A stretch of 64,000 bases of DNA. Origin: Thioalkalivibrio sp. ALE14. Its GTDB lineage: Bacteria; Pseudomonadota; Gammaproteobacteria; Ectothiorhodospirales; Ectothiorhodospiraceae. The notes beneath the pieces are model-generated. The model had not been told where the DNA came from, ran no database searches, and worked only from the letters and a program-made list of their open reading frames with translations. The position numbers were made by a program, and so were the translations under genes. Below, in pieces: positions 8,081 to 18,500 of the stretch (the stretch's first letter is position 1; every line of letters starts with the position of its first letter). Where the stretch lies: the NCBI RefSeq assembly GCF_000376845.1, contig NZ_AQXY01000026.1, positions 62,001-126,000 on the forward strand, written 5' to 3'.

Positions 8081-9133
8081 TTATTTCGCGATCGAACGTG
8101 TTAAGACTTCAATAACCCTATGGGTAATCAACTCGGGATCCAGCTCGGGGCGTTTCGAATAGTCAAGTGCAGCGAGTGACAAGGCTTCCCAGTAACGAGA
8201 GTTCTCCCAGACGTTCCGGAGTGCGCTATTCCACGCGTCGAGGTCGCTGGGGGGTAAGAGCAAGCCGCCGGGTCCGAGGGCCTCTGGGATGCCCCCCGTG
8301 TCGCTAGCCAGAACAGGAATACCCGAAAACTGCGCTTCGGTGATTACTCGCCCCCAAGCTTCTTCCCACTGGCTTGGGACCAAAACTATACGCGCAGATT
8401 CGTATACCGGCCGCATGTCATTCTGCCGCTTCAAAAAAGTAACATTGGGAAGTCGTTTCAAGCGTTCTAGCAACTGTAAGCGAGCTGGTTTGTTTTGAGG
8501 CCAGCCTTCAACGAAGAGGAAAGGTATGCTCGGGTTATCTCTCGCGAGTCCGATAGCAATTTCGAGACCTTTTTTCTGGACAGGGTTTATGAATACGACT
8601 TTTTCGCCTCGTCGGCGTGTACGGTATGCGTTCGCGTCGAAGAGATTCGGTATCACGACGCATTGTTGGTTAAAATGATATTGAAAGCGAGAGGCAGTGA
8701 ATTTTGAATTGGCGATCACTGTGACTGGCTTGAAGGGGAGGTGCGAGTCGCGGAATTCAACGTCGCGGACATGGAGAGCGGTTGGGACGCCAAGGTGTTC
8801 GAGTACGCGTCCTAATTCAAGGCGTCCGGTGCCTTGAAGGAGTGCGATGTCAGGATGCACCTGTTTTAGTATGTTGGGGAGGTCTCGAGTCATCATCGGC
8901 GTCCTGAAGACGTTGTATCCTGCTCCAAACGGTTCCGGACGTGGGCGACCACCGAGCAGGATGCGCCGCGAGAGGGTCTTGATCCCATGGCCATCTAGCG
9001 CGCGAAGGCGTGAAAGGACGGTCGATTGAGTCCCTCGCTTATAGAGTGCGTTGGCTAAGTCGTGAACACTTGATTCGATCCCGCCTGAGCGTTGAGGGAG
9101 GAAGAGGCGGTTCAGCGCTAAAAGGATTCTCAT
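8081..9133 (-). CDS. Glycosyltransferase family 4 protein
   Basis: This 350-residue protein has a GT-B fold. The N-terminal Rossmann part opens with LLALNRLFLPQRSGGIES, the acceptor-side glycine loop of GT4 enzymes. The C-terminal donor domain carries VLVPSQWEEAWGRVITEAQFSGIPVLASD, seen here as VPSQWEEAWGRVITEA near residue 260, in which the EX7E pair binds the nucleotide sugar. It should add a sugar from an NDP donor to the growing repeat unit on the cytoplasmic face of the membrane. It lies in the AT-rich island with the FkbM gene, on the same strand, and was probably acquired with it. Confidence 0.9.
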   Translation of the reverse strand: MRILLALNRLFLPQRSGGIESSVHDLANALYKRGTQSTVLSRLRALDGHGIKTLSRRILLGGRPRPEPFGAGYNVFRTPMMTRDLPNILKQVHPDIALLQGTGRLELGRVLEHLGVPTALHVRDVEFRDSHLPFKPVTVIANSKFTASRFQYHFNQQCVVIPNLFDANAYRTRRRGEKVVFINPVQKKGLEIAIGLARDNPSIPFLFVEGWPQNKPARLQLLERLKRLPNVTFLKRQNDMRPVYESARIVLVPSQWEEAWGRVITEAQFSGIPVLASDTGGIPEALGPGGLLLPPSDLDAWNSALRNVWENSRYWEALSLAALDYSKRPELDPELITHRVIEVLTRSIAK

Positions 9134-9248
9134 TTTCGGTTGTCTCCATCCGTTCGGCGCGATACACCGTTCTTTGGCCTGTTAGGAACGTTTGTGGCCG
9201 CGATCGCGCAGCTGATCGAATAGGTGGTTATCCGGGCCGCTATGGTGG

Positions 9249-10214
9249 TCATGCGGCGCGTCGCTCGCGGGGTTCGGCGAGGTTGCGGGCGAGGCGCAGG
9301 CCGAAGCGCAGGGGCGTGCGGTCCCAGGGCGTGAAGCGCGGGAGTTGGAACGGGTCGGAATCGGTGCGTGCGGCGCCGGCGGCGGTGGAGACGGCGGCAT
9401 CGAAGCCGCAGTCGCGCGCGATCTGGACGTGTTCGGCGGCGTAGTCACGGTCCGGGCGGCCGTTCGGGTAGGCGAACAGGCGCAGGGGTCGGTCCAGCAG
9501 GGTTTCCAGATCGGTCTTGCCGCGCTGGATCTCGGTGCGCGCGGTATCGGCATCCACTTCGGTCAAGATCGGGTGGGTGGCGGTGTGCCCGCCGATCCCC
9601 ATGCCCGCCGCCGCCAGTTCGCGGACCTGTGCGCGGGTCATCATCAGGTCGTCTGGCAGGTCCAGCCCGAAGCGCACGGCCAGTGCCTCGGTGCCGGCCG
9701 TGCGCTGCTCGGCGGGCTGGTACTTGAACTGGCCGATCAGGTCGCGGATCAACTCCCGCCGGTCGGCGATCGTGTCCAGCTGCCGCTGTCCCAGGCCCTC
9801 CGGCGTCAGATCGATGAGTCCCGGCGGCAGGTGGCGCACGGTCTCGATCAGGGTGTCGTTGAACATGCGTCCGCCGTCGAGATACCCGGTGGCGATGAAG
9901 AAGGTGGCCGGGACGCCCTCCTCACGCAGGATGGGCAGGGCGACCTCGGCGTTGTCGGCATAGCCGTCGTCGAAGGTGACGCTGACCGCTCGGGCGGGCA
10001 GGGTGCCGGCCCGCAGGCGGTCCACGGCTTCCTCCAGCGGAAGCGGGTTCATGGAGCGCGCGAGGAGCCGCATCTGCCAGCGGAAGTCATCGGCGTGTGG
10101 GTCGCCGGGCAGCAGTGGGTCGGGCGCCGGCAGGACGCGGTGGTAGATCAGGATGGACAGGCGCGCGCGGGAGCCGCCGGGCGACATCAGGGACAGCAGC
10201 GAGCGCAGTAGCAT
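9249..10214 (-). CDS. NodB-type polysaccharide deacetylase
   Basis: The 321-residue protein has the NodB motifs: VTFDDGYADN (catalytic Asp and metal Asp) near residue 92, GGHTATHP (two metal-binding His) near residue 205, and LFAYPNG near residue 247. It starts LSILIYHRVLP, typical of the peptidoglycan/EPS deacetylase group found in PEP-CTERM loci. ATG at 10214 is chosen because it sits six bases after the wecB-like stop; the longer frame would overlap wecB. It probably removes N-acetyl groups from amino sugars of the polymer, which fits the UDP-HexNAc genes upstream. GC content is high again, marking the end of the AT-rich island. Confidence 0.88.
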   Translation of the reverse strand: MLLRSLLSLMSPGGSRARLSILIYHRVLPAPDPLLPGDPHADDFRWQMRLLARSMNPLPLEEAVDRLRAGTLPARAVSVTFDDGYADNAEVALPILREEGVPATFFIATGYLDGGRMFNDTLIETVRHLPPGLIDLTPEGLGQRQLDTIADRRELIRDLIGQFKYQPAEQRTAGTEALAVRFGLDLPDDLMMTRAQVRELAAAGMGIGGHTATHPILTEVDADTARTEIQRGKTDLETLLDRPLRLFAYPNGRPDRDYAAEHVQIARDCGFDAAVSTAAGAARTDSDPFQLPRFTPWDRTPLRFGLRLARNLAEPRERRAA

Positions 10215-10219
10215 GGTGG

Positions 10220-11374
10220 TCAGCCCGTGGCGCGGGCGCGTGGCTCGTGCCCCAGCCACCGGGCGATGACGGCCGCGATGCGCTCCCCGGCTCGGCCATC
10301 CCAGTACTGCGGGATGCGGCCCTTCTTGCCTCCATGATCCATGACGTCGCGGAAGGCGACCTGTAGACGTTCCGGATCGTTGCCGACCAGGACATTGGTG
10401 CCCTCGTCGATGGTGATGGGCCTCTCGGTATTCTCCCGCAGGGTGATGCAGGGCACGCCCAGGGCGGTGGTTTCTTCCTGCATGCCGCCGGAGTCGGTGA
10501 GGACCACCCGCGCATCCTTCATCAGGCCGAGCATTTCCAGATAGCCCGCTGGCGGCAGTACCGCGATGGCCGACTCGTTCAGGTGGTGCTCCAGCCCGGA
10601 GGCCTGCAGCCGGTCACGGGTACGGGGGTGCAGCGGAAAGATCAGAGGCAACTCGCGGGCGATGCCCGCCAGGGTGGTGATCAGGCGTTCGAGGATTGCT
10701 GGCTCGTCGACATTGGAGGGGCGGTGCAGGGTCAGCACGCCGTAGGCGCTATCCGGGGCGAAGCGCGCCGGGTCGATACCCGCGGATTGCAGGGATTCGT
10801 CCCAGGGCACGGCCCGCTCGAGGTTGTGGAGCTGGGTGTCGATCATCACGTTGCCGACGAAGTGGACGCGCTCGCGATCGATCCCCTCGCGGGCGAGGTT
10901 GTCGATGGCGTGTCCTTCGGTGGTGAACAGCAGATCGGAGATCTGGTCGGTCAGGACCCGGTTGATCTCTTCCGGCATGCGTCGATCGTAGCTGCGCAGG
11001 CCGGCCTCGACGTGGATGACGCCGATGCCCTTCTTGGCTGCGACCAGAGCGCAGGCGATGGTGGAATTCACATCGCCCACGACCAGAACGGCCCGCGGAT
11101 TCAGCTCGTCCAGTACCGGTTCGAAGCGGCTCATGACCTCGGCGGTCTGGACGGCGTGGGAGGAGGAACCGACCTCCAGGTTGATGTCCGGATAGGGGAT
11201 GTTCAGATCGGTGAAGAAGCGCTCGTTCATCGCCGGATCGTAGTGCTGGCCGGTATGCACGAGCTGGGCGGTGATGCCGGCGTCCGTCAGGGCGCGCATG
11301 ACCGGGCCGATCTTCATGAAGTTCGGCCGTGCGCCGACCACGCACAGGATTTCGCATTGCGGTTGGGGAGTCAT
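10220..11374 (-). CDS. wecB: UDP-N-acetylglucosamine 2-epimerase (non-hydrolysing)
   Basis: The 384-residue enzyme interconverts UDP-GlcNAc and UDP-ManNAc in the cytoplasm. Recognisable motifs are GARPNFMKIGPVMRAL at the N-terminus, HTGQHYD, VVGDVNST, HVEAGLRS, and SGGMQEE with CITLRENTERP near the C-terminus; the Asp and Glu in these motifs are catalytic in the family. ATG at 11374 (MTPQPQ) gives the standard length, whereas the frame extends 24 codons upstream with no conservation. It is followed by the deacetylase, six bases after the stop. Together with the dehydrogenase at 13169-14458 it could supply UDP-ManNAcA or a related acidic sugar. Confidence 0.94.
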   Translation of the reverse strand: MTPQPQCEILCVVGARPNFMKIGPVMRALTDAGITAQLVHTGQHYDPAMNERFFTDLNIPYPDINLEVGSSSHAVQTAEVMSRFEPVLDELNPRAVLVVGDVNSTIACALVAAKKGIGVIHVEAGLRSYDRRMPEEINRVLTDQISDLLFTTEGHAIDNLAREGIDRERVHFVGNVMIDTQLHNLERAVPWDESLQSAGIDPARFAPDSAYGVLTLHRPSNVDEPAILERLITTLAGIARELPLIFPLHPRTRDRLQASGLEHHLNESAIAVLPPAGYLEMLGLMKDARVVLTDSGGMQEETTALGVPCITLRENTERPITIDEGTNVLVGNDPERLQVAFRDVMDHGGKKGRIPQYWDGRAGERIAAVIARWLGHEPRARATG

Positions 11375-11655
11375 GGGCTGTCGAGAAATCCTGTGGGCGC
11401 ATGGGCGGACCCGCTCGCGACGACGCCAACGGGCGCGGCTCGGCATCCTTGTCGGGTTCGACGGCCCGGTCCGGATCCCTGTCGAATCACTTTATCGTTT
11501 CGGCTGGAACGCGCGGCGCCCTTCGTGAATGGCTCGTTAGGTCCGGGATGCTGGCATGTGCATGACAACCAGGTGGGAAGTGATCATCGTTGGACCTGAT
11601 AGACGATTGAGGGGTGGGCTGCATTGATCCAGATTCCTGGCAGTGACGGACGGTG

Positions 11656-13077
11656 ATGAGGCGCTTCGGGCACGCACCGCATCCGTGGCTTTGCGCAACG
11701 CTTGCACCGTGCGTCTTGCTGCTTGGGGTGCCGGTGGCCGCGGCCGATACCGTCGCTGAGGCGGTATCGGCGAGTCCTGGCGTTGCTCTGCCGTATGAGG
11801 GCTGGAATGTGGTTCAGGCCGGGCCGGAGGATTACCGGGCGGCGGTGGCTGCGCTGGAGCCCGGCGACTGGTTGCGGCTGGAAGCGGGTGACTATCCGCG
11901 TTCACTGCGGCTGCGCGGGGTGCGCGGGACGCCGGAGCGGCCCATCGTCATCAGCGGGCCGGCCGATGGGGAGCCTGCCATCCTGCACGGGCGGCGCGGG
12001 GAGAACACGATCAGTCTGGTGGATGCCGAGTACGTAGTGATCCGGCATCTGACTCTGGATGGTGGGGGCGAGCCAGTCGCCGGGGTGGTGGCGGAGGCGC
12101 GGGGCGACGGGGTCCATCACGTGACGCTGGAGCACCTGACGATCCGCCACTACGACCATTCGCAGGGCAACACGGGGATCACCACGCGGGTACCGGCCCG
12201 GGGCTGGGTGATCCGGCACAACGAGATCCACGATGTGGGGACCGGGATGTATCTCGGGCAGCCGGACGGGACCAGTCCGTTTGTTGCTGGCGTGATCGAG
12301 CACAACCATGTGCACCGCACCCTTGGGTACAACATCCAGATCAAGCATCAGACGGATCGCGACGGGATCCCGGGGATGCCGTCTCAACCGTACGAGACGC
12401 GTATTTGCTACAACGTGCTGAGCAAGGTAGAGCGCGGAAGCGACGGGGCACGGGCACGGCCCAACCTGCTGGTGGGGCATTTCCCGCCCACCGGCCCGGG
12501 GTCGGAGGACCGGTATCGTATTGCCGGGAATCTGTTTTATCAGAATCCGCATGAGCGGTTGTTCCAGGGCGAAGGCCACATCGAGCTCCACGACAACCTG
12601 TTCGTGAACGATGCCGGTGACGCGATGGTGATCCGCCCGCACAACCACGTGCCGCGCGCGGTCCGCATCGTGAACAACACGGTGCTGGCCACTGGCTTCG
12701 GGATTCGCGTGGACGAGCCGGACCGTGCCTACCGGCAGGTAGTCGCGGGCAATGCCGTGTTTGCCGGGGACCCGCTGCAGCTCTCCGGGGGTATCGCGGG
12801 TGACGACAATTTCACTGCGTCGCGCGAGGATGCGGCCCGGTATCTGGTCGCCCCGGATGCCGGGCTGGATGCGCTGGATTTGTATCCCCGCGAGGGTGCT
12901 CTGCCCGAGCGTGCGGGCAGCGTGAGTTCGGCCCCGGTCGCGGGTGCGAATCGTGACTACAATGGCCGTCTGCGCGAGCGGGTGGTCTGGGGTGCCTATG
13001 GCGGGCCGCCGGGATCCAACCCCGGGCGCGTGGATGGGATCGGGCCGCGCGTCCCCGGCTGCGCGCCCTGTCGGTGA
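11656..13077 (+). CDS. Secreted right-handed parallel beta-helix repeat protein
   Basis: This 473-residue protein starts with a Sec signal peptide (hydrophobic core [18 protein letters not shown], probable cleavage after AAA near residue 31). The body is built of turns with stacked Asn/His ladders, such as [44 protein letters not shown] and [10 protein letters not shown], which is the pectate-lyase-like beta-helix pattern. Such proteins bind or cleave polysaccharides in the periplasm or outside the cell. A role in trimming or binding the exopolysaccharide is inferred from position. GTG at 11653 directly precedes the ATG and is an alternative start. The C-terminus VPGCAPCR has two cysteines but no PEP-CTERM signal. 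Confidence 0.82.
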   Translation: MRRFGHAPHPWLCATLAPCVLLLGVPVAAADTVAEAVSASPGVALPYEGWNVVQAGPEDYRAAVAALEPGDWLRLEAGDYPRSLRLRGVRGTPERPIVISGPADGEPAILHGRRGENTISLVDAEYVVIRHLTLDGGGEPVAGVVAEARGDGVHHVTLEHLTIRHYDHSQGNTGITTRVPARGWVIRHNEIHDVGTGMYLGQPDGTSPFVAGVIEHNHVHRTLGYNIQIKHQTDRDGIPGMPSQPYETRICYNVLSKVERGSDGARARPNLLVGHFPPTGPGSEDRYRIAGNLFYQNPHERLFQGEGHIELHDNLFVNDAGDAMVIRPHNHVPRAVRIVNNTVLATGFGIRVDEPDRAYRQVVAGNAVFAGDPLQLSGGIAGDDNFTASREDAARYLVAPDAGLDALDLYPREGALPERAGSVSSAPVAGANRDYNGRLRERVVWGAYGGPPGSNPGRVDGIGPRVPGCAPCR

Positions 13078-13168
13078 TCCGGCGGCAAGCGCCGGCGGCG
13101 ACGTACAAGCACGGAGTGGCATCCGGCCCGGGGCCCTCCCTCACATTGGCTATGAGAACGGACATCTT

Positions 13169-14458
13169 ATGCACACGCTTCCTGCGCTGGATGAAGTCAC
13201 CATCGGTGTAATCGGTCTGGGGTACGTCGGCCTGCCACTGGCCGTGGAGTTCGGACATCACTGGCCCACACACGGGTTCGACATCGACCCGGAACGGGTG
13301 CGGCAACTGCAGGCCGGGGTGGACCGCACGCGCGAGGTGGAGTCGGACAAGCTCGCGGCCACGCCGAAGCTGACGTACACGGCGGATCTGGAGGTCATGC
13401 GCCAATGCAACGTGTTCGTGGTGACGGTGCCGACGCCGATCGATCAGCACAAGCGCCCCGATCTGGGCCCGCTTCTGGGCGCCAGCCGCAGTGTCGGGCG
13501 GGTGCTCAAGCCGGGTGACACGGTGATCTACGAGTCCACCGTCTACCCGGGGGCGACCGAGGAGGATTGTGTGCCGATCCTGGAGGCGGAGTCCGGGCTG
13601 GTGCACAACCAGGACTTCTTTACCGGCTACAGCCCCGAGCGCATCAACCCGGGCGACAAGGAACACGGGGTCACCTCCATCATGAAGGTCACCTCGGGCT
13701 CCACCCCGGAGGTGGCCGATTTCGTCGACGCGCTGTACGCGCGGGTCATCACGGCCGGCACGCACAAGGCCGAGAGTATCCGCGTGGCCGAGGCCGCCAA
13801 GGTGATCGAGAACACCCAGCGTGATGTGAACATCGCGCTGATCAACGAGCTGGCGTTGCTGTTCGAGCGCCTGGGGCTGGATACGGAAGCCGTGCTGAAG
13901 GCGGCCGGGACCAAGTGGAACTTCCTGCCGTTCCGCCCCGGGCTGGTGGGCGGCCACTGCATCGGCGTGGACCCGTACTACCTGACCCACAAGGCGCAGG
14001 CGGTGGGGCATCACCCGGAGATGATCCTGGCCGGGCGGCGTGTGAATGACTCCATGGGCGCCCACATCGCGGACAACACGGTGCGGGCGCTGGTGCGCAA
14101 GGGCATCAACCCGGTGGGGGCGCGAATCCTGGTGATGGGGCTGACCTTCAAGGAGAACTGCCCGGACCTGCGCAATACCCGGGTGATCGATATCCACGCC
14201 ACCCTGGCCGGCTACAACGCCGATGTGACCGTCTTCGACCCCTGGGTGGACCCGACCGAGGCCGAGCACGAATACGGGATTACCCCGGTGACCGAGACCC
14301 CGGACCCGGGGCAGTTCGATGCGATCATTTTGGCGGTGCCGCACCGCGAGTTCCTGCAGATGGGAATCGAGGCGATCCGCGAACTGGCCCGGCCGGAGTC
14401 GGTCATCTTCGACGTGAAATCGGTCTTCCCGCGGGAATCGACCGATCTGCGCTTGTAA
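13169..14458 (+). CDS. UDP-N-acetyl-hexosamine 6-dehydrogenase (TviB/WbpA-like)
   Basis: The 429-residue nucleotide-sugar dehydrogenase oxidises C6 of a UDP-HexNAc to a uronic acid using two NAD+. The NAD-binding [16 protein letters not shown] opens the protein. The central domain has [19 protein letters not shown], and the active-site cysteine is in [12 protein letters not shown] near residue 270. The third domain has [19 protein letters not shown]. The sequence style is that of Vi-antigen TviB rather than UDP-glucose dehydrogenase. ATG at 13169 is used; the longer frame upstream runs through the end of the beta-helix gene. Whether it acts on UDP-GlcNAc or UDP-GalNAc is not visible. Confidence 0.92.
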   Translation: MHTLPALDEVTIGVIGLGYVGLPLAVEFGHHWPTHGFDIDPERVRQLQAGVDRTREVESDKLAATPKLTYTADLEVMRQCNVFVVTVPTPIDQHKRPDLGPLLGASRSVGRVLKPGDTVIYESTVYPGATEEDCVPILEAESGLVHNQDFFTGYSPERINPGDKEHGVTSIMKVTSGSTPEVADFVDALYARVITAGTHKAESIRVAEAAKVIENTQRDVNIALINELALLFERLGLDTEAVLKAAGTKWNFLPFRPGLVGGHCIGVDPYYLTHKAQAVGHHPEMILAGRRVNDSMGAHIADNTVRALVRKGINPVGARILVMGLTFKENCPDLRNTRVIDIHATLAGYNADVTVFDPWVDPTEAEHEYGITPVTETPDPGQFDAIILAVPHREFLQMGIEAIRELARPESVIFDVKSVFPRESTDLRL

Positions 14459-14534
14459 CCGCGGTTCGGGATGTATTCGCAGGGAGGCACCGAATCCATC
14501 GTTCGGTGTCGCCCCGGTTTTGCGACGAAATGAT

Positions 14535-14564
14535 CTTCGACGGGTGGTGCAGCGCCCGTCGAAG
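14535..14564. terminator. Hairpin between convergent genes
   Basis: A perfect 10 bp stem (CTTCGACGGG / CCCGTCGAAG) with a 10-base loop lies between the convergent dehydrogenase and PEP-CTERM genes. A weaker 7 bp stem (CACCGAA / TTCGGTG) lies at 14488-14508. Neither has a long T-run, so this may be a bidirectional but partly Rho-assisted terminator. Confidence 0.55.
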
Positions 14565-14582
14565 ACCTTCGTGATGGATGTT

Positions 14583-15368
14583 TCAGTTGCCGCTATCAGA
14601 CCGCTTGCGGCGCCAGAGCATCGATCCGGCAACCAGCAGCCCGCTGGCAAACAATACTAGAGTGCCGGGCGTCGGTACTGGCGTAACTTGCTCGAGTTCC
14701 CCGATGGTCATGTTGTCGAAGCTGAAGATGTCGGTCTGCGGACCTTCGACCAGGTCAAAGTCGAGCGAAGTGAACAGGAAGTCCTCACTTGTGGCAATGG
14801 CACCAAAGTAGAAGACCGAGCCGTCCGTAGACCCGCCGGATCCCACGGTGTGCGGGACGGTTTCCTGGTGGATGCCTCCCGAGCTCAAGTTGAAATTGAT
14901 CAGCAGTTGCCCGCCGAAATCACCGATGTCGATCCCGTAAAACCCGAACGCGGCGATGTCCTGCCCAAAGTCGACGCCGAACCCGTCATCCCCGGTCGCA
15001 TTGGCACGCCAGGTGTTGGTGCCGGAGACGGAATAGCGGCCGAAGTAGGCGCTGCCCTCGGAAACGGTCTTGATGCGGCCGTCCCCCGTCAGTGTCGCGC
15101 TAAGCGAACTCCCACCGAAGCCAGGGAAGGTGAGGTTCAGGGGGGCACTGGTCCCCGTGGCAAAGCTTTCGAAGTCTTCGGTTCCCACCCCGCTGAGTGA
15201 GCCGAGAAAAGAACTTTCAGCTGCGTCGGCATTGGGGGTCGACGACAGCGGGACGTTTGCCGAATTGTTCAGGTCTTCCCCGAAATAGGTGATGAAGGCG
15301 GCTTGAGCCGAGGGCCCCGCAAGCATCGCCCCCGCGGCGACCAAAGCAATGATGAGCGGTCGTTTCAT
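14583..15368 (-). CDS. PEP-CTERM sorting-domain protein (VPTPG variant)
   Basis: The 261-residue precursor has an N-terminal signal peptide (KRPLIIALVAAGAMLAG, cleavage near AQA-AF) and a C-terminal tripartite sorting signal: VPTPGTLVLFASGLL, a transmembrane stretch, then the basic WRRKRS. The motif is PTP rather than PEP. The middle is a beta-rich, Gly/Ser/Thr-rich domain with little charge and the FESFATG and FYGIDIGDFG pieces seen in PEP-CTERM proteins. Exosortase A is expected to cleave the tail and link the protein to the envelope polymer. ATG at 15368 is preceded by AAGGGAG at good spacing, and by a sigma-54 promoter at 15405-15421. No exosortase gene is in the window. Confidence 0.88.
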   Translation of the reverse strand: MKRPLIIALVAAGAMLAGPSAQAAFITYFGEDLNNSANVPLSSTPNADAAESSFLGSLSGVGTEDFESFATGTSAPLNLTFPGFGGSSLSATLTGDGRIKTVSEGSAYFGRYSVSGTNTWRANATGDDGFGVDFGQDIAAFGFYGIDIGDFGGQLLINFNLSSGGIHQETVPHTVGSGGSTDGSVFYFGAIATSEDFLFTSLDFDLVEGPQTDIFSFDNMTIGELEQVTPVPTPGTLVLFASGLLVAGSMLWRRKRSDSGN

Positions 15369-15404
15369 GCTGTAACTCCCTTGTTGACATGGCTGACCGT
15401 GGGC

Positions 15405-15421
15405 AAGCACCAAGCGTGCCA
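15405..15421 (-). promoter_or_regulatory. Sigma-54 promoter of the PEP-CTERM gene
   Basis: On the minus strand the sequence TGGCACGCTTGGTGCTT matches the RpoN consensus TGGCACG-N4-TTGCW with one mismatch, with GG and GC exactly 10 bases apart. The start of transcription would be about 15395, giving a leader of about 27 bases before the ATG with its ribosome-binding site. PEP-CTERM genes in other species are known to be under an RpoN-dependent regulator (PrsK/PrsR), which fits. Confidence 0.8.
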
Positions 15422-15585
15422 TCGTTTTTTAACTTTATGAATTCGAAGAATTAAATTGGACACCCTTCCTCGTCAGGCCGAGTCGGTGTAAAGGTTTGTG
15501 ACGCGTTTCGCGATCCCTGCATGCTACTGCTTCGCGAGTTCCGGCGGGTATACAGTGATGAACCGGCCTCCGCCCCGAGCCCCTC

Positions 15586-18500
15586 ATGAATGCGATGGTG
15601 AATGCAGCTGAACCCCTGTCCCTGCGCACGTGTGCGCTGTGGGCCTGGTTGTCGCTGGGGGCGGCGGTCTATCTGACGCTGTTGCCGTTCGAGTTCGGCT
15701 CGATGAGTCTGGAGCGTGCCTGGGAGATCTACCGCGCCATGAGCCTGACCGGCCCCGGGACCAGCGGCCGCCAGCAGTTCATGGCCAATGCCCTGATGTT
15801 CCTGCCGCTGGGATTCTTCTGGACCGCATGGATGACGCACGGGCGCCGCAACCGGCTGCTGGCCGGCGGCGCATTCGTCTTCGTGGCCGCGTTGGGGCTG
15901 GCCGTCACGGCCAGTGTGGAATTCCTCCAGGTCTGGTTGCCCTACCGCCACCCTGCGGGCGCTGATATTGCCGGTAATTTTTCCGGGGCCGTGGCCGGTT
16001 CGCTCGCCTGGCTGGTCCTGCGAGACCCGCTCGTTCGCTGGCGGCAGGTGCTGGAAGGCGCGGGCGCGCAGACCTTGACCGCCGGTCTGGTGGTCTATGC
16101 CGCAGTCTACGTGCTGGTTGGCTTCGTCCCCTTTGACTTTGTACTGGCCGCGGACGAGTTGCGGGCCCGGTTGGCATCGGATGCCTGGGGCTGGTGGGTG
16201 GCGGCCGGCGCCTGCACTGGCGGCGTTCGCTGTATCAGCTGGCTGACGCTGGAGGTGGTGGTCAGTGTGCCGGTCGGTTTGCTCCTGGCGCTGTGGCTGC
16301 AGCGGCGCGGGACATCGCTGCTGGGGGTCGGGATCCCCCTGGTCCTGCTGCTGGCGGGCCTGCTGGAGCTGCTGAACCTGGTGACCCTGTCGGGGATTGC
16401 CGAAGGACGTTCCGTGCTGCTGCGGGCGCTGGGGATGGGGATCGGCCTCGTCCTGTTCCGGCGCCTGCCCGCGCATCCCCATGGCGTGATCCGAACGCTG
16501 CAGCAGTTCGCCACGCCGTTGCTTGTGACGGGTACCGTTGCCTACGCCTTGCTGCTGGTCGCGCTCAACCACGGCTTCGGTGCGTTTCACGCCGACGGGG
16601 AGGCGGCCCGGGCGCAGTGGGCCGACCTGAACCTGTGGCCTTTCTATTACCACTACCACGTGGACGAGATCCACGCCCTGCGCAGTACCGCGCTGCACCT
16701 GGCCATGTACGCGCCCCTGGGGGGGCTGGTCTGGCTCTGGCAGTTGCGCCATCCACTGCAACCGGCCGCGTTGAACCTGCTGGCGGTCCTCACGGGGGTT
16801 GCGCTGGCGCTGGCGGTCGAGGCCGCCAAGCTGTTTGTGGACGGTGCCCGCCCGGACCCGGCCAGCCTGGTCCTGGCCGGGCTGGCGGCCGGGTTCATGG
16901 TCGCCTCGCTGCAGTGGTTGGAACGCGCGAGCGTGGCGGGTGTCGCGCAACCGGCCATGGCGTCGCGAGACGAGCCCCGCAATGCTGCCCCGGGACCAAG
17001 CGATCCAGGCTCGGTCGTGGGCTCTCTGCAACGGTTGCGCCAGGCCCTTGGCGGTCTCCTGGCCCTGGTGGCCGTGCTGGCGGCGGTGACCTGGCCGGTG
17101 GCGCCGGTCGCGCTGGCCGCGGGGTTGCTGGCCTACGCCGTCTTGCTGGCCTGGCGTCTGCAGGTCTGGCTGGTCGTGATCCCGGTTGTGCTGGCCACGC
17201 TGGACTTGACCCTCTACCACGGGCGTCTGTTTGTCTCCGAGCTGGATCTGTTCCTGTTGATGACCCTGGCCGTGGCCCTGTGGCGAGGGCCCCATGCGCT
17301 GCATGTGGGCGCATCGCTGCTGCCGCGCGGGATCCGCTGGCCACTGGGGCTGCTGGTCGTCTCCACCCTGATCGGCCTGGGGCTGGCCCTGTGGCCGCCC
17401 GGAGGCTGGAACCCCGGCGCAGCGGTGCACTTTGCCCACGACTGGAATGCCCTGCGGGTCGCCAAGGGCCTGCTGTGGGCGGTGGTGCTGCTGGCAGTGT
17501 TGCGCGTGGCGCCCATTCCGGTTCGGGAGCAGGTGACACGCTGGTTTCTCCCGGGCGTGGGGCTCGCCCTGCTGGCGCAGCTGGCCTTCGTGGTGCGCGA
17601 GCGGATCACCTATCCCGGGCTGCTGGATTTCGACAGCGGCTACCGCCTGTCCGGTCTGTTCTCCGAGATGCAGGCGGGCGGCCCCAGCATCGAGACCTTC
17701 CTGGTGCTGGCCTTCCCGCTCGCCCTGGTCTGGTGCTGGCGGCAGCGCCCCGGCGTACTGCTCGCCGGATCGGCCGTGCTGGCGGTCGGGACCGCCTATG
17801 CGGTCGCGATGACCTATTCGCGCGGCGGGTATCTGGGACTCGCGGTGGCGGTTGCGGTGCTGGCGGCCGGGATGCTGCTGGCGGCAATGCATGGGCGCAT
17901 GCGGTCGGCCGGGGCCGTGGTGGCCGGTGTGCTGTTGCCGGTCGTGGCGATTGCGCTGATCGCGGGCACGACGCTGGGCGGGTTTGCCGAACAGCGCCTG
18001 GGTCAGATCGAACGCGACTTCGGCAGTCGCCTGGATCACTGGCGGGCCGCGCTCGAGTTACCCGGTGCCGGGCCGCTGGCGCCACTGCTGGGCCGGGGTG
18101 TCGGCCGTTTCCCCGAGCACTATCGCACGGGTAACCGCGACGGGCGCGTACCCGGGAACCTGGCGTTCACCCACGAGGGTGATGTGCCGCGCCTGCAGAT
18201 CGGGGGTGGCGATTCGCTGTTCGTGAATCAGCGCGTGAGCCTGCCCCGTGACGGGCGCCTTACCGTAACGGTGGAGGCGGCCAGCGACCGGCCTGCGGGA
18301 TTCCGGGTGTTCATCTGCGAGAAGCCCATCCGCCATTCCTTCGTCTGTCGCAGTGAGGGGATGCGGCTGGACGATGGTGGGCGTCAGAGCTTCCAGTGGG
18401 CCTTCGATCTGGATCCCATGGAGACGCGTCCCTGGCCATTCCAGCGCGGCCTCGTGCTGTCGCTGGCAGTCGACGCACGTCAGCAGTCTGTCGTCGAATT

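Noticed and set aside
12812-14650. Open frame of 612 codons on the minus strand
   Set aside because: It is antisense to the UDP-HexNAc dehydrogenase and the end of the beta-helix gene, and has no recognisable domain.
15451-18039. Open frame of 862 codons on the minus strand
   Set aside because: It lies opposite the large VanZ/ligase-like gene and encodes Gln/His/Arg-rich low-complexity sequence. The plus-strand frame has coherent membrane helices.
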